From Acidobacteriota bacterium (lineage in GTDB: Bacteria > Acidobacteriota > Terriglobia > Bryobacterales > Bryobacteraceae), in assembly GCA_026394095.1 (NCBI GenBank), contig JAPKYY010001067.1, positions 1-8,312 of the forward strand: 8,312 nt of DNA, written 5' to 3'. A program made the position numbers and the translations under genes. Below are positions 1-7,141 of this stretch, one piece after another (positions within the stretch are counted from its first letter, which is position 1; every line of letters begins with the position of its first letter). The notes beneath the pieces were generated by a model, which saw only the letters and a program-made list of their open reading frames with translations, was not told the origin of the DNA and did no database searches.

Positions 1-798
1 GGCGGCACCGGCCGTTGGGGTGTCGGCTGCAGCACCTTCCGCGAAGGCGGCGTCCCCCACCAGCTCCTGGTCTTGACTGACCTCACCCGTCCCTTGCGCG
101 AAGAAGAACTCCAGGCCTGGCAGCGCCTCGTCCGCGTTCTCGGTCACGAGCTCAACAACTCGCTAGCCCCGATCAAATCCATCGCCGGCAGCCTCGGCAA
201 CATCGTCGAGCGCGATCCTCTCCCAGAAGACTGGAAAGAAGACATGCGCCACGGCCTCAATATCATTGGCTCCCGTGCAGAAAGCCTGCAGCGCTTCCTC
301 AGCGCCTATACACGGCTCGCGAAACTCCCCAGCCCAACACTCGCCCCAACACCGGTAGAACCACTCGTCAGAAGAGCCACCGCCATGGAGCTGCGCAAGA
401 AAGTCGAAATCGTCCCGGGCCCTGAATTTACGATCGAAGCCGATTCTGACCAGCTCGAGCAAGTCCTCATCAACCTCACCAAAAACGCAGTAGAAGCCGG
501 CGGCGACGTCCGCATCGGCTGGGGCCGCACAACCCTTCTGGCCGGGCCCAGACTCGAGATCTGGATCGAAGACGGCGGCCCCGGCCTCTCCAACACTGCA
601 AACCTCTTCGTACCCTTCTTCACCACCAAACCCGGAGGCAGCGGCATCGGCCTTGTCCTCTGCCGCCAGATCGCTGAAGCTCATGGCGGTACATTGGAAT
701 TGAAGAACAACACAGGCAAACCGGGTTGCACGGCACGCCTGTATCTTCCTTTGGGACCGCATGATTCACTGGCTGCTCCTCCTGGCCTTACAGTATGA
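1..798 (+). CDS. Sensor histidine kinase, C-terminal part (5' end outside window)
   Basis: Two-component sensor kinase of the NtrY-like/HATPase class; the reading frame is open from base 1, so the sensing part lies upstream. About 40 residues that could be the end of a PAS-like domain lead into the dimerisation/phosphoacceptor helix, where VLGHELNNSLAPIKS places the phosphorylated His at visible residue 49 (bases 145-147). The ATP-binding domain follows: N-box QVLINLTKNAVEAG (Asn162), G1 box DGGPGL (Asp191), F-box FVPFFTTKPG, and G2 box GSGIGLVLC (residues 213-220), ending AEAHGGTLEL. All catalytic motifs are present, so the kinase core should be active. It should autophosphorylate and pass phosphate to a response regulator that is not in this window. 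A TTG at 73 is only an internal codon. The last 38 bases overlap the start of the next gene. The family is certain; signal and partner are unknown. Confidence 0.93.
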   Translation, partial: GGTGRWGVGCSTFREGGVPHQLLVLTDLTRPLREEELQAWQRLVRVLGHELNNSLAPIKSIAGSLGNIVERDPLPEDWKEDMRHGLNIIGSRAESLQRFLSAYTRLAKLPSPTLAPTPVEPLVRRATAMELRKKVEIVPGPEFTIEADSDQLEQVLINLTKNAVEAGGDVRIGWGRTTLLAGPRLEIWIEDGGPGLSNTANLFVPFFTTKPGGSGIGLVLCRQIAEAHGGTLELKNNTGKPGCTARLYLPLGPHDSLAAPPGLTV

Positions 799-1393
799 CC
801 CGAACCTCTCTCCGAAGTTCTCTGAGTCCTCGCGTCTTCTCCAGCAACAACGTTTCCCGGAAGCCATTTCGATTCTGGAAACTCTGACCAAAGAAAAGCC
901 TGCAGTCGGGGAATACTGGTTTGCCCTTGGTATCGCTCAAGCCGCCAGCGGAAACTCGACAGCCTCCCTCGCACCTCTCGAAAAAGCCTGCACCATCCCA
1001 GACCGCGTCGCAAGAGCCTGTTACCACTGGGGCCGCCAGCTCGATCAGGCCTACCGCGGGGCTCTCGCCGAGAGTGCCCTCCGCCCCAAAAACTCCGCCG
1101 AGATCCAACTCCGCTACAGTGCTTTCCTCATCCGTCAGGGCAAGATCGAAGCCTCCCTCTGGCAACTCGATCAGGTCATCCGCAAGCAACCCTTCTTCGG
1201 CATTGCCTGGCGCGAAAAAGCTGGCCTCTTGATGGCTGTCGGTAGAAAAGAAGACGCCGCCGACGCCCTCGAACAAGCCATCGCCCACGGCGAGCGCAAT
1301 CGCGAAAACCTCCTTCTCCTCAGCCGTCTATATGCCGAGTTAGGCAACAAGGATAAGGCTCAGTCCTACAAAAACGAAGCCACCCCTCAATGA
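761..1393 (+). CDS. Small TPR-repeat protein, possibly exported
   Basis: A 210-residue protein made almost entirely of tetratricopeptide repeats. Helix-pair units are visible at about residues 18-50 (FSESSRLLQQQRFPEAISILE), 51-84 (YWFALGIAQAASGN), 118-150 (LRYSAFLIRQGKIEASLWQLD), 151-184 (AWREKAGLLMAVGRKEDAADALEQA) and 186-210 (LLLLSRLYAELGNKDKAQSY). TPRs are protein-docking scaffolds; there is no enzymatic motif. The N-terminus MIHWLLLLALQ is hydrophobic and could be a very short signal or anchor, although it lacks a positively charged n-region. The ATG at 761 lies inside the 3' end of the kinase gene, with a weak GGGA four bases upstream, which suggests coupling with the kinase. The 3' end overlaps the convergent TPR gene by 7 bases. 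The partner is unknown. Confidence 0.82.
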   Translation: MIHWLLLLALQYDPNLSPKFSESSRLLQQQRFPEAISILETLTKEKPAVGEYWFALGIAQAASGNSTASLAPLEKACTIPDRVARACYHWGRQLDQAYRGALAESALRPKNSAEIQLRYSAFLIRQGKIEASLWQLDQVIRKQPFFGIAWREKAGLLMAVGRKEDAADALEQAIAHGERNRENLLLLSRLYAELGNKDKAQSYKNEATPQ

Positions 1394-2490
1394 GCCAGAG
1401 CTATCCGGGTTTCTAAAGTAATCACCTGCTGCTCAGCCTTGGCCGCCTCGGCAAAGCGTTGCTGTTCGCGCATCAGCTTCGCATACAAAAGATAGGTGCC
1501 GCGAAGCGAAGACGCACTCACTCCGATCGATTGCCGCGTCATCTCGATCGACTTCTCCAGCGCCGCAATCGCCGCTTGCTCCCGCTTCCGTTTGATCTCA
1601 ATATGCGCCATCAAGTAAGCCGCATCGGCCTGCCCCATCGTGTCCATTTTGCCAGGATGCATCAACCTCTGAATCCTCAACTCAGCCGCCTCCCACTTTC
1701 CCTCGTAGTATTCAACCCAGGCCAGCATCTTCTCTGCCGCGCTCTGGTTCTTTCCCCCGAGCCCAAGCGCTTCTTCGATCGAGACGCGCGCCTGCTGCCA
1801 GTGATGCTCAGCTATCTCGAGGTTGGCCAGACTCAGCAACACCTGCGCCCTCACTGGATGCTGATGCGGCACCGCCTCAAGCGCCGCCAGGAAATGCCCC
1901 CGTGCCTGCTTCATCTTGCCAATCGCCATTAGGCTCGTCCCCAGATTGTTTCGCAATGCCACAACCGATCTCCAGTTGGGCTTCTCCATCTGCTTTTGAA
2001 TCTCCAGCGCCTGCGATAGATGCCGCAGCGAATCGGCGAATCGCCCTTCCAGCTTCTCCACCAAGGCAACATTTACATAAGCGTCGGCCTGGCACTCTCC
2101 CGCCGCAAGCCTCTCACTCAATACCTGACGAAACAGCTTACCCGCCGTCTTCCAGTCTCCAGTGGCACCATAGAGCGACCCGAGATTGCTCAACGAAATC
2201 CAGGTCTCATGGTGCCGGGGGCCATATTCGATGCGCCGTATCCCAAGCGATTCCTCTACCAGCGCAAAGCCCTCTGAGGCTCGTCCCTGATCCTTAAGTA
2301 GCATCGCCAGATTATTCAGCACCACCGCTCGTTGCCGTCGTCCAGCCCACGGCAGGATTGCGCGATACTGCATCTCCGCCCGCTCATACTGGGCCTCCGT
2401 ATGAAGCACATGCGCCTGCGCATTGCTTGTGACGATCCAGTCCGGGCTCAACAAGGGCATCAATAGAATTGGCATGACTGAAGATGACAT
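1387..2490 (-). CDS. TPR-repeat protein (42-residue type repeats)
   Basis: A 367-residue protein of consecutive TPR units resembling the kinesin-light-chain-like (TPR_12/TPR_10) subclass. Clear units include VVLNNLAMLLKDQGRASEGF, SLSNLGSLYGATGDWKTAGK, NVALVEKLEGRFADSLRHL, LRNNLGTSLMAIGKMKQARG, LLSLANLEIAEHHWQQARVS and a last one around YAKLMREQQRFAEAAKAEQQ. It has no catalytic domain, so the expected role is a protein-interaction scaffold. A TGA lies three codons upstream, so the start is either the ATG at 2490 or the in-frame ATG at 2475. The latter begins MPILLMPLLSPDW, a hydrophobic stretch that might direct export. Neither has a strong ribosome-binding site. The gene is divergent from the MocR regulator across a 127-bp spacer and convergent with the smaller TPR gene. 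That the adjacent regulator controls it is possible but not shown. Confidence 0.85.
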   Translation of the reverse strand: MSSSVMPILLMPLLSPDWIVTSNAQAHVLHTEAQYERAEMQYRAILPWAGRRQRAVVLNNLAMLLKDQGRASEGFALVEESLGIRRIEYGPRHHETWISLSNLGSLYGATGDWKTAGKLFRQVLSERLAAGECQADAYVNVALVEKLEGRFADSLRHLSQALEIQKQMEKPNWRSVVALRNNLGTSLMAIGKMKQARGHFLAALEAVPHQHPVRAQVLLSLANLEIAEHHWQQARVSIEEALGLGGKNQSAAEKMLAWVEYYEGKWEAAELRIQRLMHPGKMDTMGQADAAYLMAHIEIKRKREQAAIAALEKSIEMTRQSIGVSASSLRGTYLLYAKLMREQQRFAEAAKAEQQVITLETRIALAH

Positions 2491-2617
2491 CCAACTTCAA
2501 ACTCGAACAGAGCCATTCCCGCAAACTCAACCACGCCACTTATGGTGCCAATTGGCCATCACTCCGTGGTGCCACTCTGGCATTTCACCTGCCTTCTGGC
2601 CGATGATGAAATAGGCC
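2491..2617. promoter_or_regulatory. Divergent intergenic region with candidate MocR operator (direct repeat)
   Basis: This 127-bp spacer separates the minus-strand TPR gene from the plus-strand MocR-like gene. It contains TGGTGCCA twice, at 2543-2550 and 2567-2574, exactly 24 bp apart. Each copy is followed after 2-3 bases by TGGC, so each is also an inverted repeat: TGCCA-CTC-TGGCA in the second copy, and an imperfect TGCCA-AT-TGGCC in the first. MocR regulators such as GabR and PdxR are known to bind direct repeats upstream of their own or adjacent genes, so this is a reasonable candidate autoregulatory operator. I could not identify convincing -35/-10 promoter boxes in either direction. 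The operator assignment is inference from repeat structure and position. Confidence 0.45.
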
Positions 2618-3984
2618 ATGCAACATCCAAGTTTGACGATGAACATGATCCAGTTAGACCCCGCCCGGTCTGATTCGATGCAGTTCCAGTTGTACTCATC
2701 TATGCGTGAAGCGATTGTCAGTCGCCAGCTCCAACCCGGCGGCCGCCTTCCTTCCACCCGAGAACTCGCCACCCGTTGGGGTGTCTCCCGCAACACCGTC
2801 ATGGGCGCATTCGATCAGCTCATCGCCGAAGGTTATCTAGAAGGCCGTCAGGGTGCCGGAACCTTCATCACCAGTCGCGTCCCGGAATCCTACTTCCGCG
2901 CCTCCAGCTCTGGCCGCGAAGCCTGTACCGCCATTGCCGAACGTCGCGCGGCAGAACTCCGCACGCGCCTTAAGCAGTCCCATTCTCGCGGGTGTCCACG
3001 ATACCCTTTGCTTCCGCTCAGGCCAACAGTTCCTGCTCTCGATCAATTCCCCACGCATATCTGGGAGCAGAACCGGCGCGCTGTTCTCCGGCATGGCGAA
3101 AATTCTTTGCTCACCTACGGTGACCCCCTTGGCTACTGGCCTCTCCGTCGCGCAATCGCCTCCTATCTGCGCGATAGCCGAGGGTCTATGAACGCTTTGC
3201 CTGCCGTATGCAATCAGTTGGCATAGATCGGGAGGGTATGAATATCAACGGTGGTCGCGGTCTGCTGGGTCCCGCTCGGCTCATCCATGTCAGCCCTTCA
3301 CACCAGTTCCCACTCGGCAGCACAATGAGTCTCGAGCGCCGCCTCCAGCTTCTCGACTACGCCCGCGAAACCGGAGCCTATATCCTCGAAGACGATTACG
3401 ACAGCGAGTATCGCTACGAAGGTAAACCCATTGCGAGCCTGCAGGGCTTGGATCAAAACGGATCCACAATCTACGTCGGTACTTTCAGCAAGGTTCTCTT
3501 TCCTTCGCTTCGTCTCGGCTATCTCGTCGTACCTTCCGGCCTTGTCGATCTCTTCGAACATGCCAGATCTTGCATCGATGGGAATCCCACACTCGTTGAT
3601 CCAGCCACCCTTGCGCTTTTTATGGAAGAAGGCCACTTTGCCCGTCACATCCGGCGAATGCGCTCTCTTTATAAAGAACGGTTGGAGGTTCTGCAGGACG
3701 CCGTTCACAAGCGCCTCAAAGGTGCGATCACCTTGGAAGGACAGCAGTGCGGCATGCATACTGTCGGTAAACTGCAAGCCTCCATGGACGATGAATATCT
3801 CAGCCAGCAGCTTCTAAAACAGGGAGTCGTTGTGCATTCCATCAGCCGGTACTGTTGGCAAACCAAAGTCGATCCCGGCTTCGTACTCGGCTTTGCTGGA
3901 TTTCCGGAATCAGAAATCCGCGCAGCCGTAGACCGGCTTGCCTCTGTGATGGATCAAAAGGAGAATTGGGCGATCGGAGCCTAG
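2618..3984 (+). pseudogene. MocR-family (GntR/aminotransferase-like) transcriptional regulator, disrupted by internal deletion
   Basis: MocR/PdxR-type regulators join an N-terminal GntR winged helix to a fold-type I aminotransferase-like domain that binds PLP. The first part (2618-3226 frame) has the wHTH at residues 22-88, with RLPSTRELATRWGVSRNTV and the wing GYLEGRQGAGTFI. The aminotransferase domain then begins (VPALDQFP, YGDPLGYWPLRRAIASYLRDSRG, residue 189). The frame then runs into 13 unrelated residues and a stop at 3226. The domain resumes in another frame from about 3184 (VYERFACRMQSVGIDREGMN), continuing with SPSHQFPLGSTMSLERR, EDDYDSEYRYEG and the PLP-lysine motif TFSK (Lys codon 3490-3492), to the stop at 3984. 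Family members have roughly 45 more residues here, including the SGSQQAL cofactor-phosphate segment and the DPGY motif. The lesion is therefore an out-of-frame deletion of about 130 nt (length = 1 mod 3). DNA binding could survive; effector binding should not. Starts at 2618 and 2639 are both possible. Confidence 0.85.
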
Positions 3985-4815
3985 TCGCCCTGCGGATAGC
4001 CGCTAGGCTCAAACTCACTCTGCCCGCGAACCCGGTTCAACCGGCGGCCTGGCCACTCAAGGCGCATGTCCTTGCTCACTTCATCGAGCATCTCGGTCGT
4101 GCAAACCTTCGTCTCCAGCGCAAACGCCCCAAGCAACATGTTGTCGCATACGGCATTGATCAGGCGCGGAATCCCCTGCGTGCGCAAATGAATTTCAGCG
4201 AGCAGCGCTTCCGGGAAGATCGTCTGCCCTTCCACACCGCAATGCGCCAGACGGGATTCGATGTACTCAGTGCTCTCTTTTAGCGTAAGCGGCTGCAGGT
4301 TGCAACGCAGCACAATGCGCTGTTTCAACTGACGCAGATTCGGTGCATCCAGCTTGCGGTCCAGCTCCGGCTGGCCACTCAGAATAATTTGAAGCAGCTT
4401 TCCGATGCGAGGGTTCTCAAGGTTCCCAAGCAAACGAATCTCCTCAAGTACATCCCACTCAAGATTATGTGCTTCGTCAACGATCAGTACACTCGTACGG
4501 CCTTCATTCGCCTGTTGAATCAGCAATTGGTTCAACGCAAAAAGCACTTCCGTCTTCGAGGTCCGGTCACAGCGCAGATCGAGATCATAGGCGATCATCT
4601 CAAAAAACTGATCCCCGGTGATTCGGGAATTGAAAACAAAGGCAAACTCGACACCGGCCTGCTCCAGGTAGTCACGAAGACACTCAAGCATCGTCGTCTT
4701 GCCTGTAGATGAGATTGGCCAATGCCTCCTCATGCTGGGGGCTCCGGTAAAGGAACGCGGGGTCAGGACTCAGGTTAAAAGGGTCTTCTTTGAGACCAAA
4801 AAATCCGTTATACAT
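3981..4815 (-). pseudogene. ExeA-like AAA+ ATPase (general secretion pathway protein A/XrtA-ATPase type), disrupted in Walker A
   Basis: ExeA/GspA-family and XrtA-associated ATPases start MY..FFGL...PF...PDP and carry a P-loop near residue 50. Here an ATG at 4815 gives MYNGFFGLKEDPFNLSPDP and then HEEALANLIY, after which this frame ends at a TGA (4684-4686). The rest continues in another frame: STGKTTMLECL (back half of Walker A), Walker B VLIVDEAHN (Asp codon 4476-4478), sensor segment IILSGQPELDRKL, LKQRIVLRCNLQPLTLKES, and a C-terminal lid with GIPRLINAVCDNML. The roughly 16 residues normally between LIY and TGKTT, which include the first glycine of the P-loop, are missing. This fits a deletion of about 50 nt with a 2-base AC overlap at the junction near 4704. 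The restored length of about 295 residues is normal for the family. It starts 43 bases after csm5 in the same direction. As it stands it should not bind ATP. An internal ATG at 4733 only gives an artefactual N-terminus. Confidence 0.85.
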
Positions 4816-4858
4816 TCAAAAGCCTGTCGGGAATACTTATCGTAACATGTGGCACTTT
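4816..4858. other. Short spacer between csm5 and the ATPase remnant
   Basis: This 43-bp spacer follows the csm5 stop on the minus strand. I see no hairpin followed by a T-run in the direction of csm5 transcription, so there is no support for a terminator. Read-through from the csm operon into the ATPase remnant is possible. An AT-rich stretch reading TTACGATAAGTATT on the minus strand could be part of a promoter, but I see no paired -35 element. Confidence 0.3.
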
Positions 4859-5928
4859 TTATGAACCCATCCACTCAAGATGGATCCAACCGGGAAGGGC
4901 AGCAGGAGTATTTTCGAGATACACCACCCGGCGTGTCTTGGGGAAGGGAAGTCCCGTCGCCAGCGCAGACGCGTAAAACGGCATCTTCTTCAGGATTTCG
5001 CGATAGGCCGGAGAACTCGTATCCCCAATCGCTGCTTTGGCGGCAAAGCCTCCACCCCACCCGATTTGAAGCAGGCAGCCACGGTTGCCGCCCTGAATCA
5101 TATCCAGTCGCTTTTCTAACTCGCCCAGTATCTGCTTCAAGATAGGAAGACCACTGCGCTCGGCATATTGTTTCTGAATCTGAAGCTGATTCGACGCCCA
5201 AAGATTGGCCGCATCCGCCATCGGCTGATGACTCGCCTTCTCTTTCCAGGCCCCCTCAAACAGCGTGCCCGGCATAGCCATCTCGGCAAAGGTTGGCGCC
5301 GGCTTCCAGTCAACGCTAACTTCTCGCCCTGCTTCACCAGTTTCGCCGTCCGGGTCAAAAAGACTCGAAAGCTCTCCGCAGCCACGGGATTGGAATCACC
5401 GATGCTCACCGCACGCATGCGGTCCTTGCCCCGGGAACCCATCGCCGCGCTCTCCTCAGCCTGTGCGGCATACCGGAAGCCACGCTCGTTCTGAAACTGC
5501 TGCTCGAGCGCACTAAACAACTTCTCACCACGTTCAGACCACGACTTGTGCACGATCGCCGTCCGCAACGCCCCACGCAACGCACTAGCCGGCAGGTAAT
5601 GGCCATGAGCGCCCTTCATAAACGTAGGGATAAACAGATCGTCAGCCCGCGTCCGGTCCCAGATCGGAGAATACGCCGGGCTCTCAAACGGAATCCGCCG
5701 CAACGCAGCACTCTGAGCAAGCCCGCCCCAGTTCTGGAAGTCAAACTTCTCAGCCTTGCGCAACTGCGTCAGATAACCTTCAAACACCGGCCGCTTCGCC
5801 ATCAGCGCAAAGATCTTGGTCTGGTCGAGCACATTGACGTGGTCTTTCCACACCATGTAATCGATCGGCGATAGCGCCTGCCCGTCACCTACCAGCGTAG
5901 GCGTGAGGATGGTGGCACGATACTTCAT
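4859..5928 (-). pseudogene. csm5: Type III-A CRISPR effector RAMP protein Csm5, with a single-base frameshift
   Basis: Csm5 is the Cas7-like subunit that caps the crRNA 3' end of the Csm complex and helps crRNA maturation. The start ATG at 5928 overlaps the csm4 stop by one base (TAATG) and has a strong GAGGAGG site 7 bases upstream. Residues 1-204 show the family signatures TLVGDGQALSPIDYMVW, VLDQTKIFALM, YLPASALRGALRTAI and MRAVSIGDSNPV. After GEKL (codon near 5317-5319) the frame turns into Arg-rich nonsense and stops at 5137. Csm5-like sequence continues in the -1 frame as VDWKPAPTFAEMAMPG, with QIGWGGGFAAK (glycine-rich loop) and PKTRRVVYLENTPAALPGW, to the TAA at 4859-4861. One missing base around 5311-5325 explains this; the joined protein would be about 356 residues, normal for Csm5. 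No classical slippery heptamer is visible. It may be a sequencing error or real inactivation. Confidence 0.9.
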
Positions 5929-7136
5929 TAGTTGTCCTCCTCGACGTAGCGCGGTTCTTCAACGATGTTGGCTTCTTCAACCACATTGGCCTCTTCCACC
6001 ACAACCGCATCGGTCAGGTAAATATCAGCCAGTACTGCTTCAGGCTCAACCTCGCGACGCTTCACCGGTTCGGCCTTTGCAGGAGGCAGCGGCAACTGGA
6101 AGCTCGGCGCCTTCCACGGCACCTCAACGGCAGCGGCAAATCCTGCCCGCCACACCGGATGCGCAAATCCGTCCGGTGCCACGTCCACAGCCGCGCCAGT
6201 CGGGGCACTCGCTGCCACAACCACACCGCCCTCACGCACCATATTCAAACTCTTCTTGTCACTGCCCCATCCGGCAAGAGACTCCACCTTGCCATTGCGG
6301 CGCTTCAATTCGTAATAGCCGCTCTTCCAGTCCACACTGTCGCTAGCCGCCGGCACATACGAACCGAGCAACCAGTAAGCAGAACTGCCTTCGGTCTCCA
6401 CAGCCTGATGGTCGAGAATAATCCCGGGCCAGTTCCCCTGTTGAAACTCCGGACTTTCGGCACGCCCCCAGCCACGAGACCTCTCACCGCCAAATCCAGA
6501 ATCGGCCAGCAACCGGAATGCCGCCCGCACCGGGCCATCCCAGCGCTCGTGCGCAGTCTGGTCGGCAAACAAAATCCCGAGCCACAAGCCAACACCCTGA
6601 TTGAACTCAAGACAACCGCTCGTATAAGCTTCGCCACTGCTTTCGGTAATTCGGTCTACCGGCGCAGTCGCCCGCACCCGCTCCCGAAACGGCGTTTGCG
6701 ACCCTGCCGGCAGCAAACAGCCACTCAGGCCATCCACTTCCCAGCGGTCCTCGCGAAACGGCTCACCCGCCAGCAATTCATCGATCACGCTCAACGGAAT
6801 CAGTTTCGCCGCATGCCAGTTCATCTTGGCCGTCGCCTGCGCAGGCGGCCACAACGTCACCGGGGCCGGAGCAAAAAGCTGCCGTCCAAAATACGGATAC
6901 ATCGACGTAAAGCGCACCGCTGGCTTCCCGCCGGCAACCGTCGCCGCCAGCCACGCATCGAGCTCACCCAATTGGGCCAGCGCCTGCGTTACCGCGCTAA
7001 ACACACGGTCTGAGGGGAAGGTCGAATTCAGTTCATCTTGACGGCCACTATCGCCTCCAATGCGCCAGGGCCCTGTCGGGCGCAAGCGTACCAGCAGCGC
7101 GGGCTCGCGAGGTGTTGCGCGCGGTGTGGACGGCAT
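5928..7136 (-). CDS. csm4: Type III-A CRISPR effector RAMP protein Csm4
   Basis: Csm4 is the Cas5-family subunit that holds the 5' tag of the crRNA and joins Cas10 to the Csm3 backbone. The 402-residue product shows the RAMP N-terminus (LLVRLRPTGPWRIGGDSGRQ, then STFPSDRVFSAVTQAL, the 'SD..FSA' signature), a central ATAPVDRITESSGEAY (about 157-171), and the glycine-rich loop DSGFGGERSRGWGR (about 212-225). A second RAMP-like half follows, with YWLLGSYVPA and KSGYYELKRRNGKV. From about residue 345 it departs from the family. A Pro/Lys/Glu-rich linker leads to four hexapeptide repeats at residues 379-402. The start at 7136 lies 5 bases after the csm3 stop, with a GAGG site inside the last codons of csm3. 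The frame is intact. Confidence 0.92.
   Translation of the reverse strand: MPSTPRATPREPALLVRLRPTGPWRIGGDSGRQDELNSTFPSDRVFSAVTQALAQLGELDAWLAATVAGGKPAVRFTSMYPYFGRQLFAPAPVTLWPPAQATAKMNWHAAKLIPLSVIDELLAGEPFREDRWEVDGLSGCLLPAGSQTPFRERVRATAPVDRITESSGEAYTSGCLEFNQGVGLWLGILFADQTAHERWDGPVRAAFRLLADSGFGGERSRGWGRAESPEFQQGNWPGIILDHQAVETEGSSAYWLLGSYVPAASDSVDWKSGYYELKRRNGKVESLAGWGSDKKSLNMVREGGVVVAASAPTGAAVDVAPDGFAHPVWRAGFAAAVEVPWKAPSFQLPLPPAKAEPVKRREVEPEAVLADIYLTDAVVVEEANVVEEANIVEEPRYVEEDN
5931..6002 (-). repeat. Four tandem 18-bp repeats encoding an acidic C-terminal tail of Csm4
   Basis: The last 24 codons of csm4 are four 18-bp units reading VVEEAN, VVEEAN, IVEEPR and YVEEDN. The first two are identical in protein but differ at several synonymous bases, so the array is not a very recent duplication or a collapse artefact. 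The tail is strongly acidic. The final unit also supplies the GAGGAGG ribosome-binding site for csm5, so the DNA does double duty. Confidence 0.85.
5936..5942 (-). promoter_or_regulatory. Ribosome-binding site of csm5 inside csm4
   Basis: GAGGAGG on the minus strand lies 7 bases before the csm5 ATG (5926-5928). It is encoded within the last repeat of the Csm4 tail. With the TAATG stop/start overlap it supports translational coupling of csm4 and csm5 and fixes the csm5 start. Confidence 0.75.
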
Positions 7137-7141
7137 GGCGC

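Noticed and set aside
2527..2802. 91-codon minus-strand ORF across the divergent spacer
   Set aside because: It overlaps the MocR wHTH coding region antisense, and its His/Trp motif pairs are simply the translation of the TGGTGCCA direct repeat. There is no family resemblance.
3298..3777. 159-codon minus-strand ORF opposite the MocR aminotransferase domain
   Set aside because: The sense strand encodes EDDYDSEYRYEG and TFSK motifs; the antisense frame has no recognisable domain.
3978..3990. Bidirectional terminator between the convergent MocR and ATPase genes
   Set aside because: The genes overlap by CTAG and no hairpin with a T-run is visible on either strand nearby.
5137..5316. Arg-rich C-terminus of the first csm5 frame as a real extension
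   Set aside because: Its composition changes abruptly after GEKL, and Csm5 motifs continue in the other frame over the same bases.
5931..6002. CRISPR array candidate
   Set aside because: The 18-bp units have no spacers, keep the csm4 reading frame and encode hexapeptides; this is a coding tandem repeat.
6159..7013. 284-codon plus-strand ORF opposite csm4
   Set aside because: It is the Arg/Pro/His-rich shadow typical of antisense frames in GC-rich genes. csm4 on the other strand has clear Csm4 motifs.
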